From the NCBI GenBank assembly GCA_038207585.1, contig JBBQZP010000012.1:39022-103021 (forward strand): DNA of 64,000 nt, in the 5' to 3' direction. Source of the DNA: JBBQZP01 sp038207585. Its GTDB lineage: Bacteria > Pseudomonadota > Alphaproteobacteria > Rhodobacterales > Rhodobacteraceae. The notes beneath the pieces were generated by a model. The model was not told the origin of the DNA. It saw only the letters and a list, made by a program, of their open reading frames with translations, and did not search any database. Shown here one piece after another: positions 25,366-34,102 of the stretch. Position numbers and translations under genes: made by a program. Each line of letters opens with the position of its first letter. Positions within the stretch are counted from its first letter, which is position 1.

Positions 25366-26094
25366 TCAGATATCCTTTTTCCGAATCGCCTTGATCACTA
25401 TCGGCAAGGCCGACAGCGCCGCCAGACCCAGCAGCGGCAATAGAACCTGCGGCGACCAGACGATTGAAAGATCCGGGCGTTCCTCGCGTGCGAAAACCTT
25501 GCCCAGCCCCGCGCCGACAGAGGTGAACACCAGCGCACCCGGAATGATGCCCAGCGCGGTCGTCAGCGCAAACCGGCTGAGCCGCACGCCCATGAACGCA
25601 GGAACAAGATTGGCCACAAAGAACGGCACCACGGGGATCAGGCGCATGGTCAGCAGCACCGAAAACTCATTCTCCTGCAGCCCCTTTTGCAGCTTTGCCA
25701 CCCCGCCACCACGGCTTTTCAACCCGTCCGCAAAGCGCGCGCCAAACCCGCTGCGGGCGGCCAGAAAGATACCGATAGCCCCCAGCGTGGCCGCTGTCAC
25801 ATTGTAGACGACACCGGGAAACAAGCCAAACATGAACCCGCCGGTCAGTGTCGCCACGGTCGCCCCCGGCAGGCTGAACGCCACGATCAGGATATAGGCC
25901 CCGATAAACCCCAGCGAGGCCCAGAAATAATGGCTGTCCCGAAACGCAATCAGGGATTCGCGATGCTCGGCAAGTGCATCAAAGCTCAGATGCTGGCGCA
26001 GGGTGAAAAATCCGATTATGGCCACGGCAACGATCACAAGGATCGGCAGGCGTCGGACCCAGACAGATGCGGGGCGGGCGGTGGGGTCGTTCAC
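25366..26094 (-). CDS. TVP38/TMEM64 family (DedA-like) membrane protein
   Basis: 242 residues, several membrane helices. The family core is seen in FSLPGATVATLTGGFMFGLFPGVVYNV, ARSGFGARF and the late LLTMRLIPVVPFFVANLVPAFMGV, which gives the two re-entrant hairpins typical of VTT-domain proteins. GTG 26094 is chosen with GGAG six bases upstream; upstream in-frame codons would add ~90 hydrophilic residues without support. It is co-transcribed with the disulfide oxidoreductase, a pairing often seen in proteobacteria. Confidence 0.85.
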   Translation of the reverse strand: MNDPTARPASVWVRRLPILVIVAVAIIGFFTLRQHLSFDALAEHRESLIAFRDSHYFWASLGFIGAYILIVAFSLPGATVATLTGGFMFGLFPGVVYNVTAATLGAIGIFLAARSGFGARFADGLKSRGGGVAKLQKGLQENEFSVLLTMRLIPVVPFFVANLVPAFMGVRLSRFALTTALGIIPGALVFTSVGAGLGKVFAREERPDLSIVWSPQVLLPLLGLAALSALPIVIKAIRKKDI

Positions 26095-26253
26095 ATGGCT
26101 CTCCGGTTCATTGGCGCGACCATGCGCACAAAGGCCGCGCGCGGCTAGGGTGATCACGCGGCGTTGATCGGCGGTGATGATATTGCAGCGCTCGGGGCCG
26201 GAATTGAAACATTCGGATGTCTGTTCACCCTCGAAAAACCGCACCAAGCGGAA

Positions 26254-26282
26254 TTGACTTGCCCGGATGACCTGCGTAAAGG
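26254..26282 (+). promoter_or_regulatory. Promoter candidate for rpmH-rnpA-yidD
   Basis: -35 TTGACT (26254-26259), 17-base spacer, -10 TAAAGG (26277-26282). It lies about 70 bases before the rpmH ATG, in the 256-base gap between the divergent TVP38 gene and rpmH. Nothing else was recognised in that gap. Confidence 0.55.
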
Positions 26283-26350
26283 ACGGGCTTCGATATTCAA
26301 AGCGGCGCGAATCCGGGTGGATTTGGTGCCGCAGTCTGATGGAGACCGCG

Positions 26351-26485
26351 ATGAAGCGCACTTTTCAACCGTCGAACCTGGTTCGCGCCCGCCGTCACGG
26401 CTTTCGCGCTCGCATGGCAACCAAGGGCGGCCGTATCATTCTGGCCAACCGTCGCGCCAAGGGCCGCAAGAAGCTGTCGGCTTAA
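26351..26485 (+). CDS. rpmH: 50S ribosomal protein L34
   Basis: 44 residues, MKRTFQPSNLVRARRHGFR through RRAKGRKKLSA. Complete and of standard size. First gene of the conserved rpmH-rnpA-yidD group. Confidence 0.98.
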   Translation: MKRTFQPSNLVRARRHGFRARMATKGGRIILANRRAKGRKKLSA

Positions 26486-26518
26486 GTCTTTCCTCCCTTT
26501 TCTCAAAGGGGTTACGAC

Positions 26519-26944
26519 ATGACGCCGCCGCGGGCTGAGGAGATGGGCAAAGACGCCCCGCCCCCTCAGCCGGCGGCGGTTTCCGTTTGTCTTGTGGTCA
26601 TGGCCAAACGCGCCGATTTCCTGCGCGCCGCCTCGGCCCGCAGGCAGGGCACACCGGGGTTCATGTTGCAGGCCCGTGCGCGCGGCGATGACAGCGGGGC
26701 GGTGCGTGTCGGCTATACCTGCTCCAAGAAAATCGGCAATGCGGTGATGCGCAACCGCGCCAAGCGGCGGTTGCGCGAGGTGGCACGCGCGGTTTTGCCC
26801 GGCCTTGCGCGACCGGGCTGGGATTATGTGCTGGTCGGTCGCCCCGGTGCGACGGTGGAGCGGGAGTTTGCGGCCCTGCTGTCCGATCTGACGACCGCTT
26901 TGGGGCAGGTTCACAAAGACCGCCCTCCGGCACCAAAACCATGA
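26519..26944 (+). CDS. rnpA: Ribonuclease P protein component
   Basis: 141 residues. Protein cofactor of RNase P for tRNA 5' maturation. The RNA-binding signature is YTCSKKIGNAVMRNRAKRRLREV, and the KRADFLRAAS motif marks the start of the core. The ~20 residues before it are an extension typical of this order. AAGGGG lies seven bases before ATG 26519. The stop overlaps yidD by ATGA. Confidence 0.97.
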   Translation: MTPPRAEEMGKDAPPPQPAAVSVCLVVMAKRADFLRAASARRQGTPGFMLQARARGDDSGAVRVGYTCSKKIGNAVMRNRAKRRLREVARAVLPGLARPGWDYVLVGRPGATVEREFAALLSDLTTALGQVHKDRPPAPKP

Positions 26945-27183
26945 CTCCGCTGGCCCACATTCTGGCCCTTCCCGTGCGCGCCTACCGACTGGTGCTTTCC
27001 CCTTGGGTCGGTCACGGCTGCCGCTTTCAGCCCACCTGCAGCGTCTATGCGCTGGAAGCACTGGAGCGTCACGGCGGGTTTAAAGGCGGCTATCTGACGG
27101 CGCATCGCCTGTGCCGCTGCCATCCGTGGGGCGGATCGGGTTATGATCCGGTGCCGCCGGTACGGGACGATCTTAATGATTGA
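26941..27183 (+). CDS. yidD: Membrane protein insertion efficiency factor YidD
   Basis: 80 residues with the family signature GCRFQPTCSVYALEALERHG and CHPWGGSGYDPVP. Small amphipathic inner-membrane-associated protein that aids YidC-dependent insertion. yidC itself is 4.4 kb downstream, separated by four unrelated genes. Confidence 0.96.
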   Translation: MTPLAHILALPVRAYRLVLSPWVGHGCRFQPTCSVYALEALERHGGFKGGYLTAHRLCRCHPWGGSGYDPVPPVRDDLND

Positions 27184-27201
27184 AATCAAAGGAACGTAAC
27201 C

Positions 27202-27927
27202 ATGATGGACACTGGTTTTTTCAAATGGGTCTGGCGATTCAACGCCATTGCCATCGCTTTGGTCGCCTTGGCGGCTGTGGTGGGGCTCATCATTGCGATG
27301 GGAAGTGAGCTTGTGCGGAAACTGTCCTACAGCAGCCCTGACGACGGAGTAGCCCTTGTGGAACCCGACACGACCGATACTGCCGTTGCCCAGCCCAACA
27401 GCTACCGCCTTGGCAATATCGAAACCCTGCCCGGCCATCAGACATTGCGGGTGGCGCAGTGGACTGATGAGGGTCGGGGCGGCGGCTACGGGTCTTATTC
27501 CAAATACGATTCGGACAGCATGGTGAATGTCGGATATATCGACCCAAAGACGCTTGCGACGCGCTGGATTTTTGCGCCCGAAAGCACGCTTGCTCCGTCA
27601 CTTACCGATGTGTTCCGGTCTGTCGCCAACCAGACTGACCTGCGCGCCACGCTGTTTGTTGCCGTGACCGAAGACACCAACGGCGACAAACGGCTGGATT
27701 CAACCGACCGGATGGACCTGATGATGTCAGACGCCGACGGCGGCAATCTGCATGTTGTGCAGACCGATGTGCGCGGCCTTTTGCAGACGGTTGAATTCAG
27801 CCCGACCGTCGAAACCATCCTTTATCTGGACAAGGACGGCACCCGTATTGCGCGGCTTGATCTGGCCAGCGGGCAGTTTGTAGGCGCATCGCAGCCTGTT
27901 CCGCTTTCGCTTGCCGCCACCCCTTAG
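27202..27927 (+). CDS. Single-span membrane-anchored protein, unrecognised
   Basis: 241 residues. One N-terminal membrane helix (AIAIALVALAAVVGLIIAM, about 15-33), then an exported domain. The segment DTNGDKRLDSTDRMDL is EF-hand/dockerin-like and could bind calcium. Repeated IDPKT, MSDADGG and LDKDG turns suggest a beta-propeller-like or TolB-like fold. No family assigned. It starts 18 bases after yidD. Its stop overlaps that of the convergent DUF3833 gene. Confidence 0.65.
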   Translation: MMDTGFFKWVWRFNAIAIALVALAAVVGLIIAMGSELVRKLSYSSPDDGVALVEPDTTDTAVAQPNSYRLGNIETLPGHQTLRVAQWTDEGRGGGYGSYSKYDSDSMVNVGYIDPKTLATRWIFAPESTLAPSLTDVFRSVANQTDLRATLFVAVTEDTNGDKRLDSTDRMDLMMSDADGGNLHVVQTDVRGLLQTVEFSPTVETILYLDKDGTRIARLDLASGQFVGASQPVPLSLAATP

Positions 27928-28460
27928 CGCAGCTTTTCAAAGCTGATCGACACATCGCCGATATCCACGCCGTAGCGCTTCATGTAAGCGCGGTTGAAGG
28001 CGCGGTTCGGGGTTTGCAGCCAGATCCAGTCATCAAAGCTGACGCGCAGGGTCTTGGCCGGGCCGTCGGCGGATGGCACCGGCAGGTCGATGGTGTATTT
28101 CCAGTTGAAGCGGTCGCCGTCCTCTGTCCCCACCGCCTCGCCGATCACACCCGGCGCTGTGCCGCGCCAGGTGTCGGGGCCGGTTTTCACCAACGTCCAG
28201 ACCCGCTGTTCGGTGGATTTGTCTTCATAAACAAAATCCTCGACCAGCTTCAGGCGCTTGCCGTCCCAATCGCCCCTGATCTGCACCACAAAGCGCCGCC
28301 GCACGGTGCCGAACACGTCCTGAAACTGGCCATGCGCCACCAGATCGCCAGCGAAGAACTGCTCGATGCGCAACGTCTGCTCGCTCAGCGCCGGGTCATT
28401 CAGCGACGGCTTTCCGGTACAGGCGGCCAAAAACACAACGGCAAGAACGGCAAGACGCAT
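27924..28460 (-). CDS. DUF3833-family lipoprotein
   Basis: 178 residues. Lipobox LAAC with Cys14, then the DUF3833 pattern LRIEQFFAGDLVAHGQFQDVFG, FVYEDKSTEQRVWTL and DDWIWLQTPNRAFNRAYMKRYGVDIG. Function of the family is unknown; it is presumed to be a periplasmic lipoprotein with a lipocalin-like beta barrel. It lies leftward in the accessory group between yidD and yidC. Confidence 0.85.
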   Translation of the reverse strand: MRLAVLAVVFLAACTGKPSLNDPALSEQTLRIEQFFAGDLVAHGQFQDVFGTVRRRFVVQIRGDWDGKRLKLVEDFVYEDKSTEQRVWTLVKTGPDTWRGTAPGVIGEAVGTEDGDRFNWKYTIDLPVPSADGPAKTLRVSFDDWIWLQTPNRAFNRAYMKRYGVDIGDVSISFEKLR

Positions 28461-28493
28461 GGTCTATCCCCGACCAGCGCGCGGCACCCCGGA

Positions 28494-29444
28494 TCAGGGC
28501 ACCAGATGCAGACGCCCGGCACTGTCCGAGAACCTAGTCGGGATCGACGCGCGGTCAATCTCGCCCATGATGGTGAAATGCACGTCCTTGATGAATTTCG
28601 GATCGAAGAAATACCACGAATGATCGGCGTTCGGGATGCCCGCAAAATCTTCGCGGTGATCGTCGTAGTAAAGCCCGCAATCCACATTTACGGCCTTTTT
28701 CGGAGCGCTGACGGGCAACCCCACCCGGCCCACCCGTGGCGAAACGCCGACCCGTTTGACATTCGACAGCGAAAGGATCGAATCGAACGGGTTCTGATAG
28801 TTCGTCAGCCGCACACAGTGGCGATACAGCGACGAGCTGCTGGCCGTATCGCCCATGCTGGACGCCGACACATCGCCCGACGCGATCATCACCTGACTGA
28901 CCGTCCAGCTGACCCCCGCCACCGCCGGGCGGTCATCGGCATCATCAAACGCCTCGCGCAGAACGAACGTACCCATCGAATGTGCCAGCAGATGCACCGA
29001 GATTTCGCATTGCTGGTCGATATAGCGCGAAAAAGGCGCGATCCCGTCACTGACCAGCCGGATCGCCGTAACCTTTGCATCGGTCCGGTCCTCAAGATAA
29101 TTCAGTGCGGAATTGGCGCAGGGCCAGTCAAAACTGACGACGACACCCTTGTAGCCCAGCGCCTCCAACCCCTTTCTGATCAGCCTGTGGCGTTGCAGCA
29201 TCACCGACTGATCGGTGTTGAAACCGTGGACATAGATCAGAATGTCGCCGATCGCGCGGCCCGTGGCCGGGTCTTTGCGCACCTCGGCCTCAGCCACGAC
29301 CTTGTCAAACCAAGCACGGCGGGGGATGGCGTTCGCGGGGCTGACTCCCGCAGCGTTTTCGGCAATTTCCAGATATTTGGTGGGCCCGGGTTCCGATCCG
29401 AAGGCCCCGGCAGAGGTGTTACGGGCGCAAAAAAGGTAGTCCAT
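28494..29444 (-). CDS. DUF900-type alpha/beta hydrolase
   Basis: 316 residues from ATG 29444 (GGGAGA upstream). Serine hydrolase elements are visible: the oxyanion-type ILIYVHGFN (about 68-76), nucleophile elbow HLLAHSMGTF (Ser156) and a late PNADHSWYFF with the presumed catalytic His. The VHGFNTDQ and SFDWPCANS pattern fits DUF900/EsV-like hydrolases. Substrate unknown. It lies 33 bases upstream of the DUF3833 gene and is probably co-transcribed. Confidence 0.8.
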   Translation of the reverse strand: MDYLFCARNTSAGAFGSEPGPTKYLEIAENAAGVSPANAIPRRAWFDKVVAEAEVRKDPATGRAIGDILIYVHGFNTDQSVMLQRHRLIRKGLEALGYKGVVVSFDWPCANSALNYLEDRTDAKVTAIRLVSDGIAPFSRYIDQQCEISVHLLAHSMGTFVLREAFDDADDRPAVAGVSWTVSQVMIASGDVSASSMGDTASSSSLYRHCVRLTNYQNPFDSILSLSNVKRVGVSPRVGRVGLPVSAPKKAVNVDCGLYYDDHREDFAGIPNADHSWYFFDPKFIKDVHFTIMGEIDRASIPTRFSDSAGRLHLVP

Positions 29445-29700
29445 GAAAATTCTCCCTATGTGAAATGACATGAGGCTAGCACAGGCAGTACGTCCGGCAC
29501 AGTCTGGTCTGCCTTACCCAAAAGTCATTCACGGCACGGTTGCGGCGGTTATTTTCATCGATCAAAAACAGCACAAAAAGAGAACATTTTAGGTAAATCG
29601 CCTGCAACTTTGCCGCGAAAATTAACCTCTTCCGCAACCTCCTTAAGCAAAGTGGCCGAACGCAGCTGTGAGTCTGCGGCGCGATCAGGGGGACCCTAAA

Positions 29701-31248
29701 ATGCACCATCTTATCTCTGACCGCACGCAGGCGGGTGTGGTCTGGGCGGCGCGACAGTTCCGGCGGCCCGAAACGATGGTGTTTCTGCCTGCGATAACGC
29801 TGGCCGCGTACTGGCTGGGTGGGGATCGCGCCTTGATCCTGCTCGCGTTGGGATTGCCGCTAATGGGCGCAATCGTGGGCGCGTTTCGCCATACGGACTC
29901 AGTGATTGGTCCTCTGCCCGATGGTCTGAACGGGCTGGCCCTGCGCCAGCAGATCGTGTCGGCACTGGATCTGACCCTGCGCGATGGCCCGATCACCGGG
30001 CTGACAACCGGGGCGATTGTCCTGCAGTTCGATGATGCCGAAGAGCTGGTGCAGCGCCACGGCCGCGCCGCCCAGACCGAGGTGCTTGCACGCTGTGCCG
30101 AACGCATCTGCTCGGCATTGCGGCAGGGCGATACCGTAGCCCGGCTGGAAGGCGGCGGTTTTGCAGTCTCGCTAGCCCCGCAGCGCCGGATTGATCTTGA
30201 AACCATGGTGCAGCTTGCCGCGCGTCTGCAGGCCGCCGTATCGCCGCCCGTCAGCATTGATGCGATGCGGCTTTACGTCACCTGCTCGGTCGGGGTCTGC
30301 CTTGGCACACGGGCACCCGAACAGACGGGCCGCGCACTTCTGGACGCGGCTCAGATCGCGGCGGATGATGCGCTGCGCAACGGGCCGGGTGCGATCCGCG
30401 CCTATGCCCCCGATATGGCGCGGGTGCGCGCCGACCGTGACGCCTTTCGCGCCGAACTCGAGCTGGCGCTCGATGAAGGGCAGATCCGGCCGCATTTCCA
30501 ACCCCAAATCAGCACCGATACAGGTGCGCTGTCCGGGTTCGAGGCGCTCGCGCGCTGGCACCACCCAGAGCGCGGGCTGCTGCTTCCGGCAGATTTCCTG
30601 CCTGCCATCTCTGACTCGGGCCTCTGCGAAAAGCTGGGCGAGGTCATTCTTTACCAGTCCCTGTCGGCCCTGACGCAATGGGACAAGGCCGGGTTCCATG
30701 TGCCATCGGTGGCCGTGAACTTTTCGGCGAACGAACTGCGCAACCCCAAACTCGCCGAAAAGTTGAAATGGGAACTGGATCGTTTTGACATCGCCCCGGA
30801 ACGCCTGTCGGTCGAGGTGCTGGAAACCGTGGTCGCCGACACTGACAACGATCTGATCGTGCGCAACATCGCCACACTGGCGCGGCTTGGCTGCCGCATT
30901 GATCTGGATGATTTCGGCACCGGGCAAGCCTCCATCGCCAATATCCGCCGCTTTTCGGTGCGCCGCATCAAGATCGACCGCAGTTTCGTAACCAAGGTGG
31001 ATGAAGACCGCGAACAGCAGAAAATGGTTTCGGCGATCCTGTCGCTGGCCGAACGTCTTGGCCTGCAAACGCTGGCTGAAGGCGTTGAAACCGGGCCGGA
31101 ACATGCGATGCTGGCACAACTTGGCTGCGGCCATGTACAGGGGTTCGGGATTAGCCGCCCGATGCCGTATGAAGATACCGCTCAATGGATCGCCACTCAC
31201 AATGCGCAGCGAGTGGCACCTCCGCGGATTGGTCGCCGCGCGCTTTGA
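29701..31248 (+). CDS. Cyclic-di-GMP phosphodiesterase: degenerate GGDEF plus EAL
   Basis: 515 residues. Two N-terminal membrane helices (about 26-62). The GGDEF domain's active-site loop reads EGGGF (150-154) instead of GGDEF, so cyclase activity is not expected. The C-terminal EAL domain looks intact: FEALARW (280-286), SANE, VLETV, LDDFGTG (402-408) and LAEGVET (458-464). It would hydrolyse c-di-GMP and so favour motility over biofilm. The ~255-base upstream gap is AT-richer than its surroundings, with no clear promoter. ATG 29701 has GGGGGA upstream. Confidence 0.9.
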   Translation: MHHLISDRTQAGVVWAARQFRRPETMVFLPAITLAAYWLGGDRALILLALGLPLMGAIVGAFRHTDSVIGPLPDGLNGLALRQQIVSALDLTLRDGPITGLTTGAIVLQFDDAEELVQRHGRAAQTEVLARCAERICSALRQGDTVARLEGGGFAVSLAPQRRIDLETMVQLAARLQAAVSPPVSIDAMRLYVTCSVGVCLGTRAPEQTGRALLDAAQIAADDALRNGPGAIRAYAPDMARVRADRDAFRAELELALDEGQIRPHFQPQISTDTGALSGFEALARWHHPERGLLLPADFLPAISDSGLCEKLGEVILYQSLSALTQWDKAGFHVPSVAVNFSANELRNPKLAEKLKWELDRFDIAPERLSVEVLETVVADTDNDLIVRNIATLARLGCRIDLDDFGTGQASIANIRRFSVRRIKIDRSFVTKVDEDREQQKMVSAILSLAERLGLQTLAEGVETGPEHAMLAQLGCGHVQGFGISRPMPYEDTAQWIATHNAQRVAPPRIGRRAL

Positions 31249-31547
31249 ATTGATCCTGTTCGGCGTGACGCTGGGCAGGAAGGGGGGCCGGTTTCAGGCG
31301 CTGAACGCCGCTTGCCTGCACGCCGAACCGGTGGGCCTAGGGTTCGGCAGGCAAACCCGGGGCATCCGGCCATGTTGACTAATGACGACGAAAGAGTTCA
31401 AAACCGCAGCCTTCTTCGCAAGAATCCTCATGATCGACCCGCGGCAGTTGCAAGCAACCCCTCCAAACAAAGCAAAACCGCTTGACCTTTCGCCCCCCCT
31501 GTCGTTGAACCACCGCCAAACCCTGAACAGGAATGGCGGCTGTCCCG
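31249..31547. other. 299-base noncoding gap upstream of yidC
   Basis: No credible gene. A promoter candidate for yidC-MOSC-engB is TTGACC (31482-31487), 17-base spacer, TTGAAC (31505-31510); its -10 is weak. The first half contains an imperfect inverted stretch with CGCTTGCCTGC and GCAGGCAAAC. Confidence 0.4.
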
Positions 31548-33359
31548 ATGGACGATCAGAATAAAAATCTTATCCTTGCGACGGTGCTTAGCTTCGTCGT
31601 GATCCTTGTCTGGTTCGTGATGTTCCCGCCGCCGGAACCCGTCGCCCCCGCGCCAACCGAAGTGACGCAGGCCGCAGAACCTTCTGCCACAGCCGCTGAG
31701 GCGACCGCGACCCCAACCGAGGCGACGGCCCCCCGCACCGATGCGCCCCGCGTCCAGATCGACACACCTCGCGTAACCGGCTCGATCTCGCTCCTGGGCG
31801 GTCGGATCGACGATCTGTCGCTGAAAAACTATCACAAGACCGTTGACCCCCAATCCGAGATCGTGCGGCTTTTGTCGCCCGTCGGCCAGCCCGCGCCGTA
31901 TTACGCACTTTACGGCTGGCTGCCCGGCGGCGCGCTGACAAATGACGATGTGCCGGGCGCCAACACCGAATGGCAGGCCCCGGCGGGTGCAGCGCTTACT
32001 GTCACAACTCCGGTCACGCTAAGCTGGACAAACACCAAGGGCCTGACCTTCACCCGCGTCATCGCCGTCGACCCCGATTTCATGTTCACTGTCACCGATA
32101 CCGTAAAAAATGATGGTGCAGTCCCGGTCACGCTTGCGCCTTACGGCCAGATTGCCCGCCACGGCCTACCCAAGGATCTGCAGAAAATCTGGGTTGTGCA
32201 TGAAGGTGTGATCGGCCGCGCCGACGGCAAGTTGTTCTATCCCGGCTACTCGAACGTAGCAGACTTGCCCGTGATTGAGCGTGAAGGCGCGCATGCCGAA
32301 CTGCGCGAGGCCACCCAAGACGGCTGGATCGGCTTTACAGACCATTACTGGATGGCAACGCTGATCCCCGGGCAAGGCACTCCCTTTACCGCCGTCACGA
32401 AATATGTGCCCGGATCAGACATCTATCAGACCGAACTGCGCCAACCTGCAATGACCGTAGCCCCCGGTGCCAGCGCCGAAACCTCGTCCCGCCTGTTTGC
32501 CGGCGCGAAGGAGTGGGAAACGATCACCCGCTACCAGAACGACACCGGCATCCCCGGTTTCGTCGACAGCATAGACTGGGGTTGGTTCTTCTTTCTGACC
32601 AAACCGATCTTCTTTGTTCTGCATAAACTACACGCCCTGATCGGCAATATGGGCCTTGCGATCATTGGCCTTACCTTCGTTCTGAAACTGCTGGTGCTGC
32701 CCTTGGCCTACAAATCCTACGTCTCGATGGCGCGGATGAAGGAATTGCAGCCCGAGATCGAGGCGCTGAAGGAACGCTCTGGCGACGATAAGCAAAAGAT
32801 GCAGCGCGAGATGATGCAGCTTTACAAGGATCGCAAGGTCAACCCGGCGGCGGGCTGTTTGCCGATGCTGATCCAGATTCCGATTTTCTTCAGCCTTTAC
32901 AAGGTGATCTTCGTCACGCTGGAATTGCGTCAGGCGCCGTTCTTTGGCTGGCTGAACGACCTTTCGGCCCCCGACAGTTCGTCGATCTTCAACCTGTTCG
33001 GCCTGCTTCCTTGGGCGGCACCCGCGCCGCACACAACGCTTGCGCTGATCTTCATCGGGCTCTTGCCGATTCTGCTGGGCATCTCGATGTGGTTCCAGCA
33101 AAAGCTGAACCCGGCCCCGGCTGATCCGACGCAACAGGCGATCTTTGCCTGGATGCCGTGGATTTTCATGTTCATGCTGGGCAGTTTTGCCAGCGGTCTG
33201 GTGCTCTACTGGATCACCAACAACACGATCACCTTCATGCAGCAGTATCTGATCATGCGTAGCCACGGCCATGCGCCGAATGTGTTTGGCAACATCAAAT
33301 CGAGCCTGTCACGCAAGCCTGCGGCCGTTGCAAACAAAAAGCCCACGGCCAAAAAGTGA
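31548..33359 (+). CDS. yidC: Membrane protein insertase YidC
   Basis: 603 residues. Inserts and folds inner-membrane proteins with or without SecYEG. N-terminal helix NLILATVLSFVVILVWFV, a large periplasmic beta domain, then the conserved core with GNMGLAIIGLTFVLKLLVLPL, the Arg/Lys-rich coiled coil MARMKELQPEIEALKE and GCLPMLIQIPIFFSLYKVIF. ATG 31548 (MDDQNKNLIL) is the standard family start; an ATG five codons earlier is in frame. The stop overlaps the MOSC gene (GTGA). Confidence 0.97.
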   Translation: MDDQNKNLILATVLSFVVILVWFVMFPPPEPVAPAPTEVTQAAEPSATAAEATATPTEATAPRTDAPRVQIDTPRVTGSISLLGGRIDDLSLKNYHKTVDPQSEIVRLLSPVGQPAPYYALYGWLPGGALTNDDVPGANTEWQAPAGAALTVTTPVTLSWTNTKGLTFTRVIAVDPDFMFTVTDTVKNDGAVPVTLAPYGQIARHGLPKDLQKIWVVHEGVIGRADGKLFYPGYSNVADLPVIEREGAHAELREATQDGWIGFTDHYWMATLIPGQGTPFTAVTKYVPGSDIYQTELRQPAMTVAPGASAETSSRLFAGAKEWETITRYQNDTGIPGFVDSIDWGWFFFLTKPIFFVLHKLHALIGNMGLAIIGLTFVLKLLVLPLAYKSYVSMARMKELQPEIEALKERSGDDKQKMQREMMQLYKDRKVNPAAGCLPMLIQIPIFFSLYKVIFVTLELRQAPFFGWLNDLSAPDSSSIFNLFGLLPWAAPAPHTTLALIFIGLLPILLGISMWFQQKLNPAPADPTQQAIFAWMPWIFMFMLGSFASGLVLYWITNNTITFMQQYLIMRSHGHAPNVFGNIKSSLSRKPAAVANKKPTAKK

Positions 33360-34102
33360 CCGCGCGGATCGCCCATATTTGCCGCCATCCGATAAAGGGC
33401 CACGGGCGCGAAGACTTGGCAGCAGCGACGTTGACCGCAGGCGAAGGCCTGCCGTGGGACAGACACTGGGCCGTCGCACACGATGCGGCGCGGCTGGTTG
33501 ACGGCTGGAATCCCTGCGCCAACTTCGCGCGCGGGGCCAAAGCACCGGCGCTGATGGCCGTAACCTCGCAGCTGGACGAAGCTACGGGCACGGTGATATT
33601 GCAACACCCCGACTGCGGCGAGATCCGGTTCCGCCCCGATGATCCCGCCGACCTGCCGCGTTTTCTGAATTGGGCGCGGCCGCTCAACCCTCCCGAACGC
33701 GCGCAACCCGCCCGAATTGTGACCGCGGGGCGGGCAATGACGGACAGCGAATTCCCCTCGATCTCGATATTTTCACTGGCGTCGAACCGCGATCTGAGTG
33801 ACCGGATCGGAACCGAACTTTCGCCGCATCGCTGGCGCGGGAACATCTGGCTGGACGGCGTTCCGGCCTTTGCGGAATTTGACTGGATGGGCAAGCACCT
33901 GCACATCGGCGAAGCGGTTTTGCAAGTGAAAGAGCGGATCACCCGCTGTCGGGCCACAATGGCAAATCCCGCCACCGGCGTGATTGACGCCGATACCCTG
34001 GGCGTTCTGGAACAGGCTTACGGGCATCAGGATTTCGGGGTTTACGCGCAAGTTGTCGCGGGCAATACGATCCACCTTAACGATCTGGTTGACGTGCTGT
34101 GA
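33356..34102 (+). CDS. MOSC domain-containing protein
   Basis: 248 residues. N-terminal MOSC beta-barrel (IAHICRHPIKGHG, GLPWDRHWAVAH) and a C-terminal MOSC domain with the conserved Cys in RITRCRATMANPATG. The family carries sulfur or molybdenum cofactor, as in mARC/YcbX-type reductases of N-hydroxylated compounds. The GTG start overlaps the yidC stop, and its own stop overlaps the engB GTG start. This order is conserved in the Rhodobacterales. Confidence 0.9.
   Translation: MTARIAHICRHPIKGHGREDLAAATLTAGEGLPWDRHWAVAHDAARLVDGWNPCANFARGAKAPALMAVTSQLDEATGTVILQHPDCGEIRFRPDDPADLPRFLNWARPLNPPERAQPARIVTAGRAMTDSEFPSISIFSLASNRDLSDRIGTELSPHRWRGNIWLDGVPAFAEFDWMGKHLHIGEAVLQVKERITRCRATMANPATGVIDADTLGVLEQAYGHQDFGVYAQVVAGNTIHLNDLVDVL

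Noticed and set aside
26095..26350. Chromosomal replication origin near rpmH
   Set aside because: No dnaA gene and no cluster of DnaA boxes was seen; in many alphaproteobacteria rpmH is not next to the origin.
27202..27927. Calcium-binding EF-hand protein
   Set aside because: Only one DxNxDxxLD-like loop is present and there is no paired EF-hand helix arrangement, so it is noted as a local feature only.
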